Shown here one piece after another: positions 43,113 through 54,896 of a stretch of DNA of 64,000 nt. Numbering within the stretch: the first letter of the stretch is position 1; the number at the start of each line of letters is the position of its first letter. Position numbers and translations under genes: made by a program. Source of the DNA: Trichaptum fuscoviolaceum (taxonomy: Eukaryota; Basidiomycota; Agaricomycetes; Hymenochaetales; Trichaptaceae); assembly GCA_910574455.1 (NCBI GenBank), contig CAJSYZ010000005.1, positions 6,014,001-6,078,000 on the forward strand, in the 5' to 3' direction. The notes under the pieces were generated by a model, which saw nothing but the letters and a program-made list of their open reading frames with translations, did no database searches and was not told the origin of the DNA.

Positions 43113-45651
43113 TCAGCAACGCATGAAAATCTCTACCGGGATTGGCTTCCTGCGCAGCCCCGAGCTGGCAGTGCTCTCAGCACTGTCGGTTGTCCGATCA
43201 GAGGCGAAGCTAGACCGGCTGATCTGGCTGGACTGGCGTTTCACACGGTGCGTCGGGCTCACAGACCCGGAATTGGGAGCGTACCGCGGCCCATGGCCAC
43301 CACAGCTCGAACCCGAGCTGCTCGCGTTGGAGGAGCTCGAGGGGAAAGAAAAGGCGAAGGACGAGAGTGAGCGTGCGGAGGGCGTTGGGGAGGGCGGCTT
43401 CGGCGAAGAGGAGGAAGATTTATATGCGGCGTATTGCGCGTACTGTGTGGTGTAGGTGCTGGAGCTTGTGCGAGATTTGCCGCTCGGCGAAGGCGAGGGT
43501 GAGGCAGTGGGAGTATGAGAGGTGGAAGACCGAGCAGGAGAAGGTGAGGGCGAAGACGTCGATGCAGAGACAGTAGACGAGGCAGAAGGAGAGAGAGATG
43601 GCTTCGGAATGTAGGGACCTGGTCCCGGCGTCCTCTTTTTCGTAGGCGAAGGAGGAGTCGGAGTCGGGAAGAATGGGAATGGGCGAGCTGCCTGGGGCTG
43701 CTGCTGTGGGCTGGTCGAATCGCTAACCCGCTTCTTCGGCGACTTCTTGATCGTGAAGCTCTGCAGCTTTGCGAACACCGAACGAGCCGAAGACGCAGTT
43801 TGCGGTGCAGCGAACGATCCGAGGGTGGAGGTGCTCCAGCGCGAACGGAGGATGCGCTCCTCGCCTTCTGACTCAGGGATAGGCGAAAGGCTCTGGGAGG
43901 AGTCGCTGAGCGGGGAGAATGGTACATCAACCTGTAAAGACGCGGGCGCCTCTTTTGTGGGCTCGATCTTTAATTGAGGAAGTCTCGCAGGAGCTTCGCC
44001 TGCACCACCAATCTCAACAAAGACGGGGAGGAACGGGTCCTCTTCGTCCTCTTCCATCACGCCATCGAGCATCACTCGCATGCCACATTCCGGGACCGTA
44101 ACATCAGCATCGGTTTCGTCAAAAGTGAAGTCAACATCGATGGGGAGCGACGACCTTGGAGGTGGACGCGTGCGCCTGCGCTCCGGTGTGCTCGGCATCG
44201 CCTTGGTCGGTGGTGGTGGGGGAGGGCGCGTCGGGATAAACCTGCGAGGGAACCCTGGGTCAAGAAGTGGGGCGACGTCACCAGAGGTGGACGCGGTAGA
44301 TGGCGTAGGCGGCAATGGCTTCGTGTCCTCTACAGACGCGGTCGAGCTCCTGCGCTTTCCCTGAATCCCCATGCGAGCCGAGCGTGCCGCGCGAGCAGAA
44401 ACGCGTCGGCCCTTCAAGGAGCTGATAGAGAAACGCGCAGACGAGCGTGAGCTGCGCGAGGCGTTGGAACGGATGGAACGGTTTGAGCGTGCTGAGACAG
44501 TCGAGGCAAGCGAGTTGGCAGATGCGCGGCGGAAGAAAGAGGCGTGGATAGGAGTCGCAGAAGGTCCCGCTAATGCTTGTGGTGGTGGGGGGAGAGAATC
44601 GGGACGTGCAGGTGGGATTTGGTGCTGCGAGTTAGATGAAAGTGAAGAAGGGAATCTGCGGTGGCCTGGCCGTTGAGAGGCAGTAGAAGCAGGCGCAAAT
44701 GGGTTTGTGAATGCGGGAGGGGAGAACAGTTGTAGATGCGTGGCGATGTCTGAACGGTAGTAGTCTCGTGCTGCGATCGCGTCGTCTTCCGGAGTCCAGT
44801 CAACCCAATCTTCTTCCTTCTCCTCTTCCACTACTTCTTCCTTCGTCACGGATCTCTTGAGATCCGGGCAGGGTGGCGGCGAAGGGAGATACTGAGAGCG
44901 GCGAATCTCGTCAAGCATCCCTGTTAAGCTCAGGTCGAGGCCGAGGTCAAGATTGTTTGCGGCGATGGTGTCGAGAGGTGCAATCATACGAGCGACCTCC
45001 GATCGTGTGCTAGTGTGGCTCGAGTTCGAGGACCTGTTTACGCTTGAAGGTTTGGAAATGGAAAGGGGGGCGACGCTTTGCGTGAATTCATCATCTGACG
45101 AGTCAGGGGTGAGAGGCATAGCCGGTGTAGATGGGGAAGTACTTGTATCGAGCGACTTGGATGTTGAAGCTGGGGAGTGCGATGCAAATGGAACCGGGGG
45201 AGTTGGGAAGTCGAGAGAGAGCCCGTCAAAAGTGAGAGTGACAGACTCTGTGGGTGACTTGACTTCGACCGCAGGGGTTCGCGGTACGTTTCGCAGATAC
45301 GATTCAAGCTCAAAGTGCTCAAGTCCTGTCAAGCCGATAGGACGAGGCTTGCTTATTCTACGAGCATTGTGCTTGCTGGTCACCCTTCCCACGTCGAGAA
45401 AAGTGATGGGCGAGAGATCCGAATCTTCCTCTGAGAGGTCAGGCAGGATGTCGAGGGGGCGCTGGCTGCTGTTGGCGACACAGGTTGAGATAGAAGGCCG
45501 CCTGGGGCGGTGAGACTTTGCATTGTTGCGCCTAAGTGGCGAGTTTGCGGCGACCACAGACGCAGAGGTAGATGCGTAGGGGTGCGAGGCTGTTCAAGAG
45601 TTAGTTAGAGTTGATCTGCAGTGCAGAAGGTTTGAACATACAATAGTTCAT
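43113..45651 (-). CDS. Disordered Ser/Pro-rich protein, 828 aa, unknown function
   Basis: A 10-nt first exon (45651..45642, MNY+1) is spliced to one long exon, 45589..43113. The frame closes at 2487 nt. The protein is low-complexity almost throughout: Ser/Arg/Pro stretches (SARSNRSIRSNASRSSRSS), poly-Pro (RPPPPPPTKA) and many Ser-Pro sites. A short better-ordered island (DWVDWTPEDDAIAARDYYRS) sits near residue 260-290, followed by PPAFTNPF. No domain is recognised. Abundant SP/TP sites suggest a regulated scaffold or cytoskeleton/signalling adaptor, but this is speculation. A decayed partial copy lies at 25235-25700. Large open frames on the other strand here are shadows of the GC-rich coding sequence. 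Confidence 0.75.
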
Positions 45652-46841
45652 CGTTGTTGTCGTCGAGATCATAAGAGATAGAAGAGGATGAACGACGAGC
45701 TCGAGTTAGCCAGAGCGTCTCCCCGCCGTTCTCTAATATATACTCAGCCCATTCAACGTGCATTGTTGTTTCGGGAGTCATTGTCTTCTACAACAAAAGC
45801 GCTTCAGCCTGTTTGGGCAATCATCGCTGTTTGCACCTGATTTGTAAGCAAACATTACCTTTTATGGCACAAGCATTCACCCATTCCAAGGCCGTCCCTT
45901 TGTCCTTCTACTTTTTAACGCATGTCTCCCTCAAGCTATAAAACCACTAGAAGCCCTGCTATCAGGCTTTCGCTTCCCTGGATCTGCTAGTTATTACCGC
46001 AAAGCTCTTGCTCGTCGAAATAAAGAGGATAAACTGAGTGTTTGGCCTTTGTTTGGCTACAGGATTGGCGTTTATGTAATAACAATCGCCACGTGGTGAC
46101 CACCACGGTTATTGTGAACGTCAATTGTTTGCTGGCCGTTCACAACTTGCACACTCACCGCCATGTTCATCGTGCGTGTATCCATGGAAATGTGCTCAGG
46201 CCTTTTGTCTCATCTCATGCAGGCATCTCCGGTAATCAACCTACAATACGGTTCTATCTCAGCTCTACGTTCCTATCCTTGTCAATTTTTGATGTGTACG
46301 TAGATATCAAGGCCAACACCTCACAGCTTGCTTATAACGACGAACCATGGTTTACTCACAATTACTATTAACTATGGACTATAGTATTTTTCTTTCGCCA
46401 TCACTTATTCAAAGTGCAACCGCCTAGCTTTTGTTATGCTTATTCTTAGGATTGAACTCGGTCTATTCTGCCACGGACTTGGAAACAACACCTATATCTT
46501 CTAGTCACATCGTCCTGAGTCTGTTCTTCATTCTCGCCGAGTGTTCAGGGAGACGCTTACAAGCATGCCGAGGGTACTATATAGTACCAAATACGGGACA
46601 CTCTCATCTCTTAAGATTCTCCCCTTGATGAGGTCTCGATGCTCACAGGAACTCTGATAATGATGGCCGACTGTCCAGATAATAAGAAGTTTCATGTTGA
46701 TTGTGCGTACATCTCATGTATTGTCATTCTATTATCCCGGCGCTCCTGACAAAAAGCGTACTTTTCATCAGAAGCTATTTCATGACACAGTAATTATTTA
46801 ACTAGTTCTTCGACGACAGAAATGCTGAGGGAGGACCAGCA
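45652..46841. other. Intergenic region
   Basis: No supported gene. A 109-codon frame at 46042-46371 (+) lacks recognisable motifs and splice context. The first few hundred bases must carry the promoter of the 828-aa gene. Confidence 0.4.
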
Positions 46842-47580
46842 TCAAAGCGCTGGAAGCTCACTCCCATATTCCTGAGGCCTATCCCCAATGTCGTGCATCA
46901 CACAGATGACGTTGCCAATCTCAGGCGCAACGACACCAGCTTCGCGGACGAACGCAGCCATCATGTCCGTGCCATTGGTCACGGCACCGCTCGACCAAAG
47001 CTTGCCGTTCTCATTCGTCGTCCAGCGCTTTTCGACCCACTCGACATCTGGTGCTTGCTGCTTCATTAAGGGTATCAATCCGCGAGGTGCCGTCGCACGC
47101 TGTCCTGCGACGATGCCGCTTTGTACGGCCGGTATGATACCGGTGCAGACGGTTAGGATTGCTGAAACCTCAGCAAACTGGGCGCGAATGAACTCTTGCT
47201 CAGCGGGCGTCGTGACGTAGTTCGGGGCTGGACCCGGGATGACAAGATAATCCATCTTCCCAGCATTCGCGAATGAATGCTAGTTAAGGGTGATGACCGA
47301 GGATTAGTATCCTACATACACATAAAACTAGCACCGTTAACACACTCACAGTGATAAGAATGTTACCATTGCTAGTCAAGGGTGCATTCGATCCGACTCC
47401 ACTCTCTGCAATATACAGTATCTCGACTGGTCGGGCTTTGGAAAGAAGAGCGTCCGGAAGTCCGGCGGCCTTGAGATAACCCGGATCGCAGGAGCCTAGT
47501 ACATCAACGGCGGCGAGGTCAAGAAGCTGGACACCCCCACCGACGAGTAGTACGCCAACTTTGAGAACTTCGGTAGTCAT
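46842..47580 (-). CDS. DJ-1/PfpI (ThiJ)-family protein, 222 aa
   Basis: Exons 47580..47350 and 47279..46842 close at 669 nt. The N-terminal strand and loop KVGVLLVGGGVQLLDLAAVD, the IPGPAPNY loop, and the nucleophile elbow AILTVCTGI with C122 are typical of the class I glutamine-amidotransferase-like superfamily, DJ-1/PfpI branch. Members act as glyoxalases, isonitrile hydratases, proteases or redox sensors; the reaction of this one cannot be told. The length is normal for a single-domain member. Minus-strand, like its neighbours, but with its own promoter. Confidence 0.85.
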
Positions 47581-48191
47581 GACAGGCTTTGAAGAGAAAC
47601 TCGATAAGCAGTTTCATGTGTTGTAGTAGACGAAAGACCGCCTACTATATAAGCTCGTAGATCACCACTGGAATCGGATCATGATCTTTTACCAACAAAC
47701 TTACAAAATCACTCGAGTTCGTCGGGGTAGCGCACCGTGTACAATAACCCTGCTGAGTTGCTATAGTAGTTCATAGAGTTCTGAGCTGCGGAACTGCGGG
47801 GCTGACGTCTCTCACCGGCTTGGTGCAGACGTCGCTATACATTGAACTGCGGGTTCTCTTTCTTTGCCGGTGTAGTGTATCTGGGCCTAACCGACTGTAA
47901 TAATATGCACCATGGTGTACAACATGACGGCCGATAATTCGGACGTGATGCTGCGGAATATGTACTGTGCTCTCACAGAATATGTATTCGTCAATCTTCT
48001 GTGACTTTTTGCTGTCGCAAATTCAACGGGCACAAAGCTTGAACAACCGAAAATATGCATTGTAGACGAGCACAGGCAGCACGACCTTAGACAACCTCTT
48101 AAGTGCCACCACCGAACTGAGAAGCGGGTTTCAATCAATATTTGCTCCCTGGTACACAAACAACAAAACTCAGAAGACATATGATTAGTAC
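47581..48191. other. Intergenic region
   Basis: Promoter side of the DJ-1-like gene and 3' end of CSN3. A 110-codon minus frame reaching 48219 is mostly the CSN3 3' flank. Nothing else seen. Confidence 0.45.
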
Positions 48192-49921
48192 CTAGGAAAA
48201 GAGTGACTCCTCCCCCCAATTATCTCCTTTTTCTAATCGCACAAATTCGTCTTCATTCGCCCATCCGTCGTCTCGCGATTTCACAGCCTAAAAAAGCAAT
48301 CTGATTCAGTACACACCGTCCAGACAGGAAGCTCCGACACCACGCACCTTACTCAGGAATTCGCGACTCCTGCCCATCTTACGATCCAAGTCTGCTAGCA
48401 AAAGAGCTTCTTCTTGCGCAGTAGCGAGCAAGTTCTCAATTTGTGCCTTAGAAAATGACGGAACAGAGTCATTGAACGTGACGATCCCGTCAGCGGAGAT
48501 GGAGCCATCAATCTCGCCTTCATCGATCTTTTGTTGACAGATAAGATATAATGTCAGTAACAGTTCTCATACATCGAACGTCAGCTTACCATGGTGAGCA
48601 CGAAAGAACGAACTGCGTCGAGGTCCGACACTCCGATCTGTTCACCGATCTCGGGTAGCGAGAGTGAGATGTACGTCTCTGTCAACTTCTTAATCGACCA
48701 GCCTCGTGAACGCTGTATCGCCTGCTTGACCAAACCAACGTTTCTATCCTGTCGTAGATGCGATAAGTGTAAGAAAGATGGCATGAACACAGCGTAGCAA
48801 CATACCGTTTCGAATGTGATCGCCTCCTTCTCCAATAATCTCTCTAATTCGGATGTTTGCAATGGGTAAGAGTTGATGAATGCACCATACACTGAATTTT
48901 TGAATGGGCGCGTCAGGACTGGACTTGCATATTTCGGGAGATCTCGAAGCTACGGAGAAAGTCAGTGATCGTATCCAGATTCTTCAAAGACAAAATATGT
49001 GGCATACCTTCCCATACGCAATCAATTGAACAAGAGCTAACTTCTTGAGTGCCTCCAGCTGTATCGCGGCTGGAACTTGTGCAGGGCTACCCACAACAAT
49101 CTCAAAGAACTCCTCCGCTTCCGCCCATCGCTTGAGAGCTGCATAGACCATACCACCCGCGTAATGGTACAGGAGACTATCATTGTAGTGTAGGTCTGAA
49201 AGCGAAGTGTCGATTTCCGTGATTGGTTCAGCAAGAACAGGCAGAGCAGCATCGAAGGAGCGTGTTCCGACGCAGGCACGCAAGAGAATTGGGTGGATCG
49301 TTGTAAGATACGATAAGCTGGGTGGATAACGCGTGGCAAGGGAAGTAAGAGGAGGGATACTCTTCTCGGCCTATTGATCATTCATCGTATGCAATATGAT
49401 GACGCAGAATATACCGTAACTTACATTGCTTCCATATACATTGAAAATTCCTCTCGCAAGCATTGTTACTAGTTTTCATTTGTTTAATTAACTTCCACCA
49501 GGTGCTAGAAGATTGAGCATACTTCGTTCGGGGGCGAGTCTTGCTTTTGCTGGATCGAATCGAGCACAAAAGGCTTCCAGAACGAACGAGGATGGTCTTG
49601 CAACATGGGGTAGTAGCAAGCGAGCTGAGCTGAAAGTTCAATCGTAAGGTATATCGTAGGAGAAAGTATGATCATATACACTTACAGGATATATAGCAAG
49701 CCAATTGTGTATCTAGGAATGTTGTCCAATAGTACGTCCAATGGATCGTTGTTATTAGGCAACATGCTCGCGAAGACAAGATCCTGTGTCTCCCTCGATC
49801 CATTCGCGAGATGCTTCAAGTACTTGTTCAAAGATTCGTCGTCCACCGAGTGAGTGATCTCACTCAAGACGGCATCCAGGGATGGTAGAGAATGTGATTG
49901 ACCCGAGGACGTTGAAGCCAT
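48192..49921 (-). CDS. CSN3: COP9 signalosome subunit 3, 442 aa
   Basis: Eight exons: 49921..49686, 49629..49523, 49468..49425, 49370..49008, 48949..48806, 48748..48590, 48527..48348 and 48287..48192. The total of 1329 nt closes in frame. It follows CSN3 block by block: LYILSARL, RLAPER, TTIHPILL, LLYHYAGGMVYAALKRWAEA, LALVQLIAYGK, NVGLVKQAI, LTETYISLSLPEIG, VLTMIDEGEIDGSIS and a short acidic tail. The C-terminal half is the PCI domain that packs subunits together. The COP9 complex removes Nedd8 from cullins and regulates SCF-type ubiquitin ligases. The 442-aa length is close to the 423 aa of human CSN3. Confidence 0.92.
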
Positions 49922-50696
49922 ACTGATCAGTCTGAGATCGTGCTTGAAAAGAGTTTCGCTTTTTCAAAGTTGGCAGGAGATGCAGGCTCTCAGTTATTCA
50001 AAGTACCTTCTGATGGGCTGTTGGAACTTGAAAGTGTCTGCCAGACTCGAGGCGACTCGGACGCGCCATTTGCAGTGGGCGCGTTAGTACTTTAGCCGAT
50101 AAAGACATTAGTTCCCACTATCATAGTACTACATACATGATACCGCTACTACCAGTGGCAAGGGCATTTGTTCTTTCTTTCCTCATTATTCGCTCCTTGA
50201 GAAACGACATACGCTAGCTCCAGTGCACACCGCCCATAGGAAGCAGAAACACAGCAAAATCTCACTATCGGATGTCACGGCTATCCTATGTAAGAACTTG
50301 CTCGAAGTCGACGAAACTCAGACCCACGGAATCGAGCAATCCAAAACTATACCTTACGAGGCCATGACTATCTATCAAACCGAGGTTGATAATACAAGCA
50401 AAAGTAACCGCTTTTTGACCCCGAATGGACTTGTTACTGCAAGTGGCGCTGATGCTGGCAATTCCCTCAGCGTGAAACCCCTCCCTTCGTATCCTAAGGA
50501 CCAAAGTGTAGAGCCTTCAGACTGGAGCGGTCACTAATTTCCTTTGCAAGCTACATTCTTTATGTTCACCGGGAAGTCGCAAATCAGTCGTGACATACGA
50601 AGCCTACTCTCAGGCGGAGCAAAAAATATTGCTAGGATACGAGTAAGTTATCTATTCGATCATTCATTTTTCTAATATAAAGAGGCCTTCTAATGA
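49922..50696. other. Intergenic region with an unassigned small ORF
   Basis: Holds the CSN3 promoter. A plus-strand frame of 104 codons at 50223-50537 contains HRKQKHSKISLSDVTAIL, which loosely resembles the end of a histone-fold helix. I see no other exon to complete such a domain, so I leave it unassigned. GCCAGACTCGAGGCGACTCGG and CCAGTGGCA words lie at 50040-50160. Confidence 0.3.
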
Positions 50697-51856
50697 TCAC
50701 AATCTTTCAAGGAACCACTCGACAGTAGCCTTGAATGCGCCTTCACGGCCCGTCTTGACAAATGGGTCACTAACATCACCACGGATAGCGAAACCATGCG
50801 AGCATCCCGGCCAATATGTCCTTTTGTACCCTGGAGCCTCAGTCTTCCCGCCGCCTAATATGTCGTCTCCGGCCTTTTGCTTCTCGGCGGGGTACATCGG
50901 GTCTGTCTCGCACGAGTTGACAAGGAGGGGAATGCCTGTCTCCTTGAACTTCTCCAAGTCCTTCGGTGCCTCGATTTGGGACGGGTGGGAGACAGCAGCG
51001 ACCTTGAGCACACCGTCGAAGGCGAGATCGAAGACGTGCCGTGCACTGAAACAATAACCGGATGCGCCGAATTCAGTTACGCCCTTCTCCTTGAGGCCAG
51101 CGATAACTTTGTCGAGCAGCGGGCGGGTTTTGTCAACTCCGTGGCGCGAAAACCAAGCTTGCAGATCAAACTGGAAACGGAGAAATAATCATCAGCACAT
51201 GTCCGAGTGACGAAAAGATTCAGCATACTGTGCCGGACTCGAAGGCATCGTTGGGAAGGGGATCTCCCTCTAAGAAGTCCGGAACGTAGACCTTTTTTTT
51301 TCATAAAACTTTAAAAAAGAGAGTATTTCGCTGATAGAATATATTCTAGATACCTGAAATCCGTTCTTTGCAAAGCCATCCGCCTGTAGAATGCCATGGA
51401 TGAGTTGGTTAGAATATACCATAGTATCCATCATTCAACCTACGAGGAGCTGGAGATTGTGACCAGGGAAAGTCAATCCTAGGATATGAAGGTAGTACTA
51501 CACATCACTCACTCGGGTATTGACAGCCTCAAAACCAAAGACATCCGGCGGTAACAGTAGGGCTTTGTGTTTCGGATAGCTGTTGAGATAAAGTGAGATA
51601 AGCCGGTGCTATCACGCAAATATTTACTTACTCAGATTCTGGAAGGGCGACATAGGTTTTTACTCCGTTTATCTCCTCGACTTTCCCTACGGTCCCGCTT
51701 GTGAGTAGATTACTTATATTGGATCAGATTAGCTGTTTCACCTGTGGGGGTGCCTTCATGAAGAGCACCTGTCGATCATAACATAAATTTGACATAAGGT
51801 TAGATCCTGGTCCAGTAGCAAAACGTACCAGTGATGCACAACTTGCAAAACGACAT
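50697..51856 (-). CDS. Dienelactone hydrolase family protein
   Basis: Exons 51856..51829, 51768..51742, ~51697..51632, 51579..51513, 51383..51354, 51291..51229 and 51170..50697. The start reads MSFCKLCITGALHEGTPTG, as in fungal DLH-like enzymes. The catalytic triad is visible: Cys in GASGYCFSAR, Asp in SCETDPMYP and His in GCSHGFA. The family hydrolyses dienelactones or other esters in the alpha/beta-hydrolase fold; the substrate is unknown. All joints close except exon 2 to exon 3. Using the only AG (51699-51698) gives the wrong phase by one base, although the protein on both sides is clearly right (..HEGTPTG then TVGKVEEINGV). The gene may carry a recent frameshift, or the joint may be non-canonical. 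Confidence 0.8.
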
Positions 51857-52706
51857 AGTTTGCGATGTGGTCGTTGAGATGAAAGAGAAGGATTTACTGC
51901 ACGAGTAGGCTTGAGGTTATCGTCTTGACTTGATATAAGCTGCCGCTGCCCGGCAGGTTGATAGATAATCAACGAAAAAAGCAAGAAAAGTATACCCTTC
52001 TCAGGGGCTTCTGTGTCTTATTCTTTTTCCCCGGGCTTGACTCGGAATCACTCATGAACATGAGTAAAAATAGCGGTCCTGATTTTCATTAAAAAGAAAT
52101 CAGTTGGTTTCGGTTGATTCAACTGCGTTCTGCTCAAATCGAGGCTGGCACATACAAACTTTCAGCATGACGTCCAGCCAGCGAAGATGCATGCAGGCCA
52201 TTTTACTAGCCGTCGTTCCAGCGGTAGACTCAAAGATCTCGCATTTGAACTCGACTTGACCAAAGCTCCAGCGAGGCGGAAATGTCTTCACGAGTTCTTA
52301 TCATAGGGGTAAAGTGCGATGAAGATTTTGCGGAGGTCTCATAGCTTAGCTCAATTCTACAATACTATAGAACTCGGAGAATGGACTGGAAATATCTACC
52401 GTCCGGTCAGACTCTGAATCATGTCGTTCTTACGAGTAATCAGATTCACGATTCTGCTATTATCAAACAGATATACGAAAGGGAAAAAAACTCTAAATCT
52501 CATTCACTGTGCAATTCTAAATCTACAACAACAAAGCATACAATACAACTCACTAATAGTAGTTGGTGCAACAATGCGAAGTGAATGTCCAAATACATGC
52601 AAAGGATAGCTGTTCTCTGAAGATGGACTTGGGCAGAATAAACTCGCTTTCAGAATCTGGATCAGTATGTGGATGTGTATCGACCAAGATGAAAATATGG
52701 AAATGA
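51857..52706. other. Intergenic region
   Basis: Promoter of the dienelactone hydrolase gene and 3' flank of the MFS gene. Only short chance frames. Nothing else seen. Confidence 0.45.
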
Positions 52707-54896
52707 CTAGCTTGAGAGCATGCGCATTTCACTTTCCTCTGGATGCTCCGGCTTGTAGTAGCTCCTGTCAACAGAACTGTCGCGAATGTGCAGAGTGCTC
52801 CACCATCCACAAAGAGCAACAAAGAACATTACGATCCAGACAAGATTACCCCCGAGCAGGTTGTACTTTTTCGACAACGCGAAAAGCGTGCTGACGAAAG
52901 CTGGCGATCCCGCGCGTGCAACGCAGGCAACCGACTGTGCGAGCCCGAAAGTCGATCCGAGAGCTTCCTGTGAGGGTGCGGCGTTTTTAATGAGAATTGT
53001 GTTCAGGCTAAGAGGGAAGAAGAAGTAACGTTCAGTTCATAGAAAGAGGGGAGTGACCAGAAATAGTTGCGCTCACGAATAGCACATGTGGCCCAGCCGA
53101 AGGATGGCCAGAGCTATGCCGATCCCGATCCAAAGAAGTGGGCCAGCGGGATACGAAGCAACATCACTAACGAACTCGCCAATAACTTCAAGAGTATCGG
53201 CACCGTCTGCAATACCAGCTGCTCCAGAATTGAAATCGATTGCCTTGGACGCAAATGCGCTGGCAGGAGCTGACCATCGTGCCAAGATGTGCAGGAAGGG
53301 AAGAATTGCAAACAGAATCGGCCACAGGAGCATCAGTGCCCGATATAGACGAACGTTGTTAAAACGTCTTTGGAGAACCGGGAAGACGAAGACCTGCACT
53401 ACCGACCCCGCCATCCCACTAAAGGCAAGGGCATACCCAATCTCGTCGGGCTGTGGGTTGCGAAGAGTGGGCTTAGTTCAGATCTATTTTTTATAATATT
53501 TTCCGTACTTACTGTGCGAGACAGCCCACCAAGATGCACCGGTGTATAAGCGAGAAGAATAAAGACGACGTCGAAGGCCGTTCCTGCAACGGACAGAAGG
53601 AAGTAATTCCTGAAAACAGGCCGAATGTTGGGTGATGCAAGAATCTCCTTCACTGACATCTCTCGTTTCGGAGCTGGTTTCTCATTATATTTTGAGGCGA
53701 TAGGGGAAGGCAGTGTAGGGTCCATCCGGAGCCTAGACGGAAGGCTCTAAATCCACGCTTAGGAAATGATTGCCCTTCAAGAGTGTGGAGACATACCTCC
53801 TTCATGAAGATAAGACCGCATATGATAGAGCAGATGGTTAAGGAAGAGGAGACGACGCATGGAAGTAAGTAAGGATAGTCTCGGAACATTTGGATGCTCC
53901 CAAATGTTTTTGGGAAGTTCTTTTCTGGATTTACGAAAGTGCCACTGAACAAGGGACACAACGAAGTTAGTAAGTATACCAAAAGCAGCCCAGATCAATC
54001 GGTAGATCTTTACGTACCCGATCATCGGTCCAATGATACACCCAAAACTCCAAGACAAGCCTGTGAGTGGGAAGGCTAGCGCTTGGTTCGTCTCGTCGGT
54101 GATTTCGCCGACAACACTTTGCACAACAGCGGCATTTCCTGACAATGCGCCTGCCATGGAACGCGAGATGACGGCCCACCAGAATGTCCGAGACAAGCCA
54201 AATAGGAGGGTTGAGACTGCAACTCCGGAGAGACCGATAAGGATGACAGGCTTTCGGCCAATTCGATCTATGTGTATATTCATTATTGATTAAGATAACG
54301 AGAAGAGAGCATCCTTAACATACCTGACAACCGACCCCATTGCAGGATGGTAAAGAGTTGGCAAACAGCAAATATACTATCCTACATTTGGGTTAGAAAT
54401 GAAATACCACACTGAACGATCAAGTGTTGCAACGCACTACTACACCAGAATAATAGCCAATTTCTTGTCGCTTTGTTGTGACTTTCATATCTTCCATCAT
54501 CTGCACTTGTCAATACGAGCGAAGAGAGACAAATATCAGAACAGACCTGATTAATGTACTATAATTAATCCGGTAAATTAGCTATGACATATTAAGGCAG
54601 CAATGTCTGTATGCAATCCTCAGACACTCATTGTAACTCACAGGAAATATCTGCGTGTACGATATGGGCTCGGAAAGCCTCGTCACACATAGTATGAACA
54701 GCTGCAAGAGAGGCAGCGGAGTACGTTTGCGATAGGCCTTCCCTCGAAACTCGTCATTGCGATCTCGGTACGGTTGAGCCGGGTGGGCGAGTCCCAGCTG
54801 AGGCCGCTGGTCGAGTTCAACGGCACTATCAACGGTCAGAAGGGGAACTGCAGTCTCATCCTCAGACAGACGACGCTCGCGATTGTTAGCGGGCAT
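52707..54896 (-). CDS. MFS transporter, DHA1/ZIFL-like type, 564 aa
   Basis: Nine exons: 54896..54642, 54558..54547, 54500..54438, 54381..54324, 54267..54018, 53944..53797, 53746..53513, 53450..53077 and 53007..52707. The total of 1695 nt closes in frame. Signature stretches are TRLSEPISYTQIFP, YYSGVVDSIFAVCQLFTI, the motif A loop RLSDRIGRKPVIL, ISRSMAGALSGN and FPLTGLSWSFGCIIGPMIGG. These mark the group of fungal transporters related to plant ZIF1. Exon 2 is only 12 nt (YINQ). Twelve hydrophobic segments are expected. A long central loop (PSPIASKYNEKPAPKREMS) separates the two halves. Substrate unknown; relatives move metal chelators, amino-acid derivatives or drugs. The nearest gene upstream on the left is the dienelactone hydrolase in the same orientation, 850 bp away. 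Confidence 0.9.

Noticed and set aside
43059..45513. Long plus-strand frames opposite the 828-aa gene
   Set aside because: High-GC third positions in the minus frame create them; no motif or splice structure supports the plus strand, and the relic copy follows the minus-strand reading.
46042..46371. 109-codon plus-strand gene
   Set aside because: No recognisable motif, no splice context, composition like surrounding non-coding DNA.
50223..50537. Histone-fold protein gene
   Set aside because: Only a single short helix-like stretch resembles one; no further exons complete the domain.
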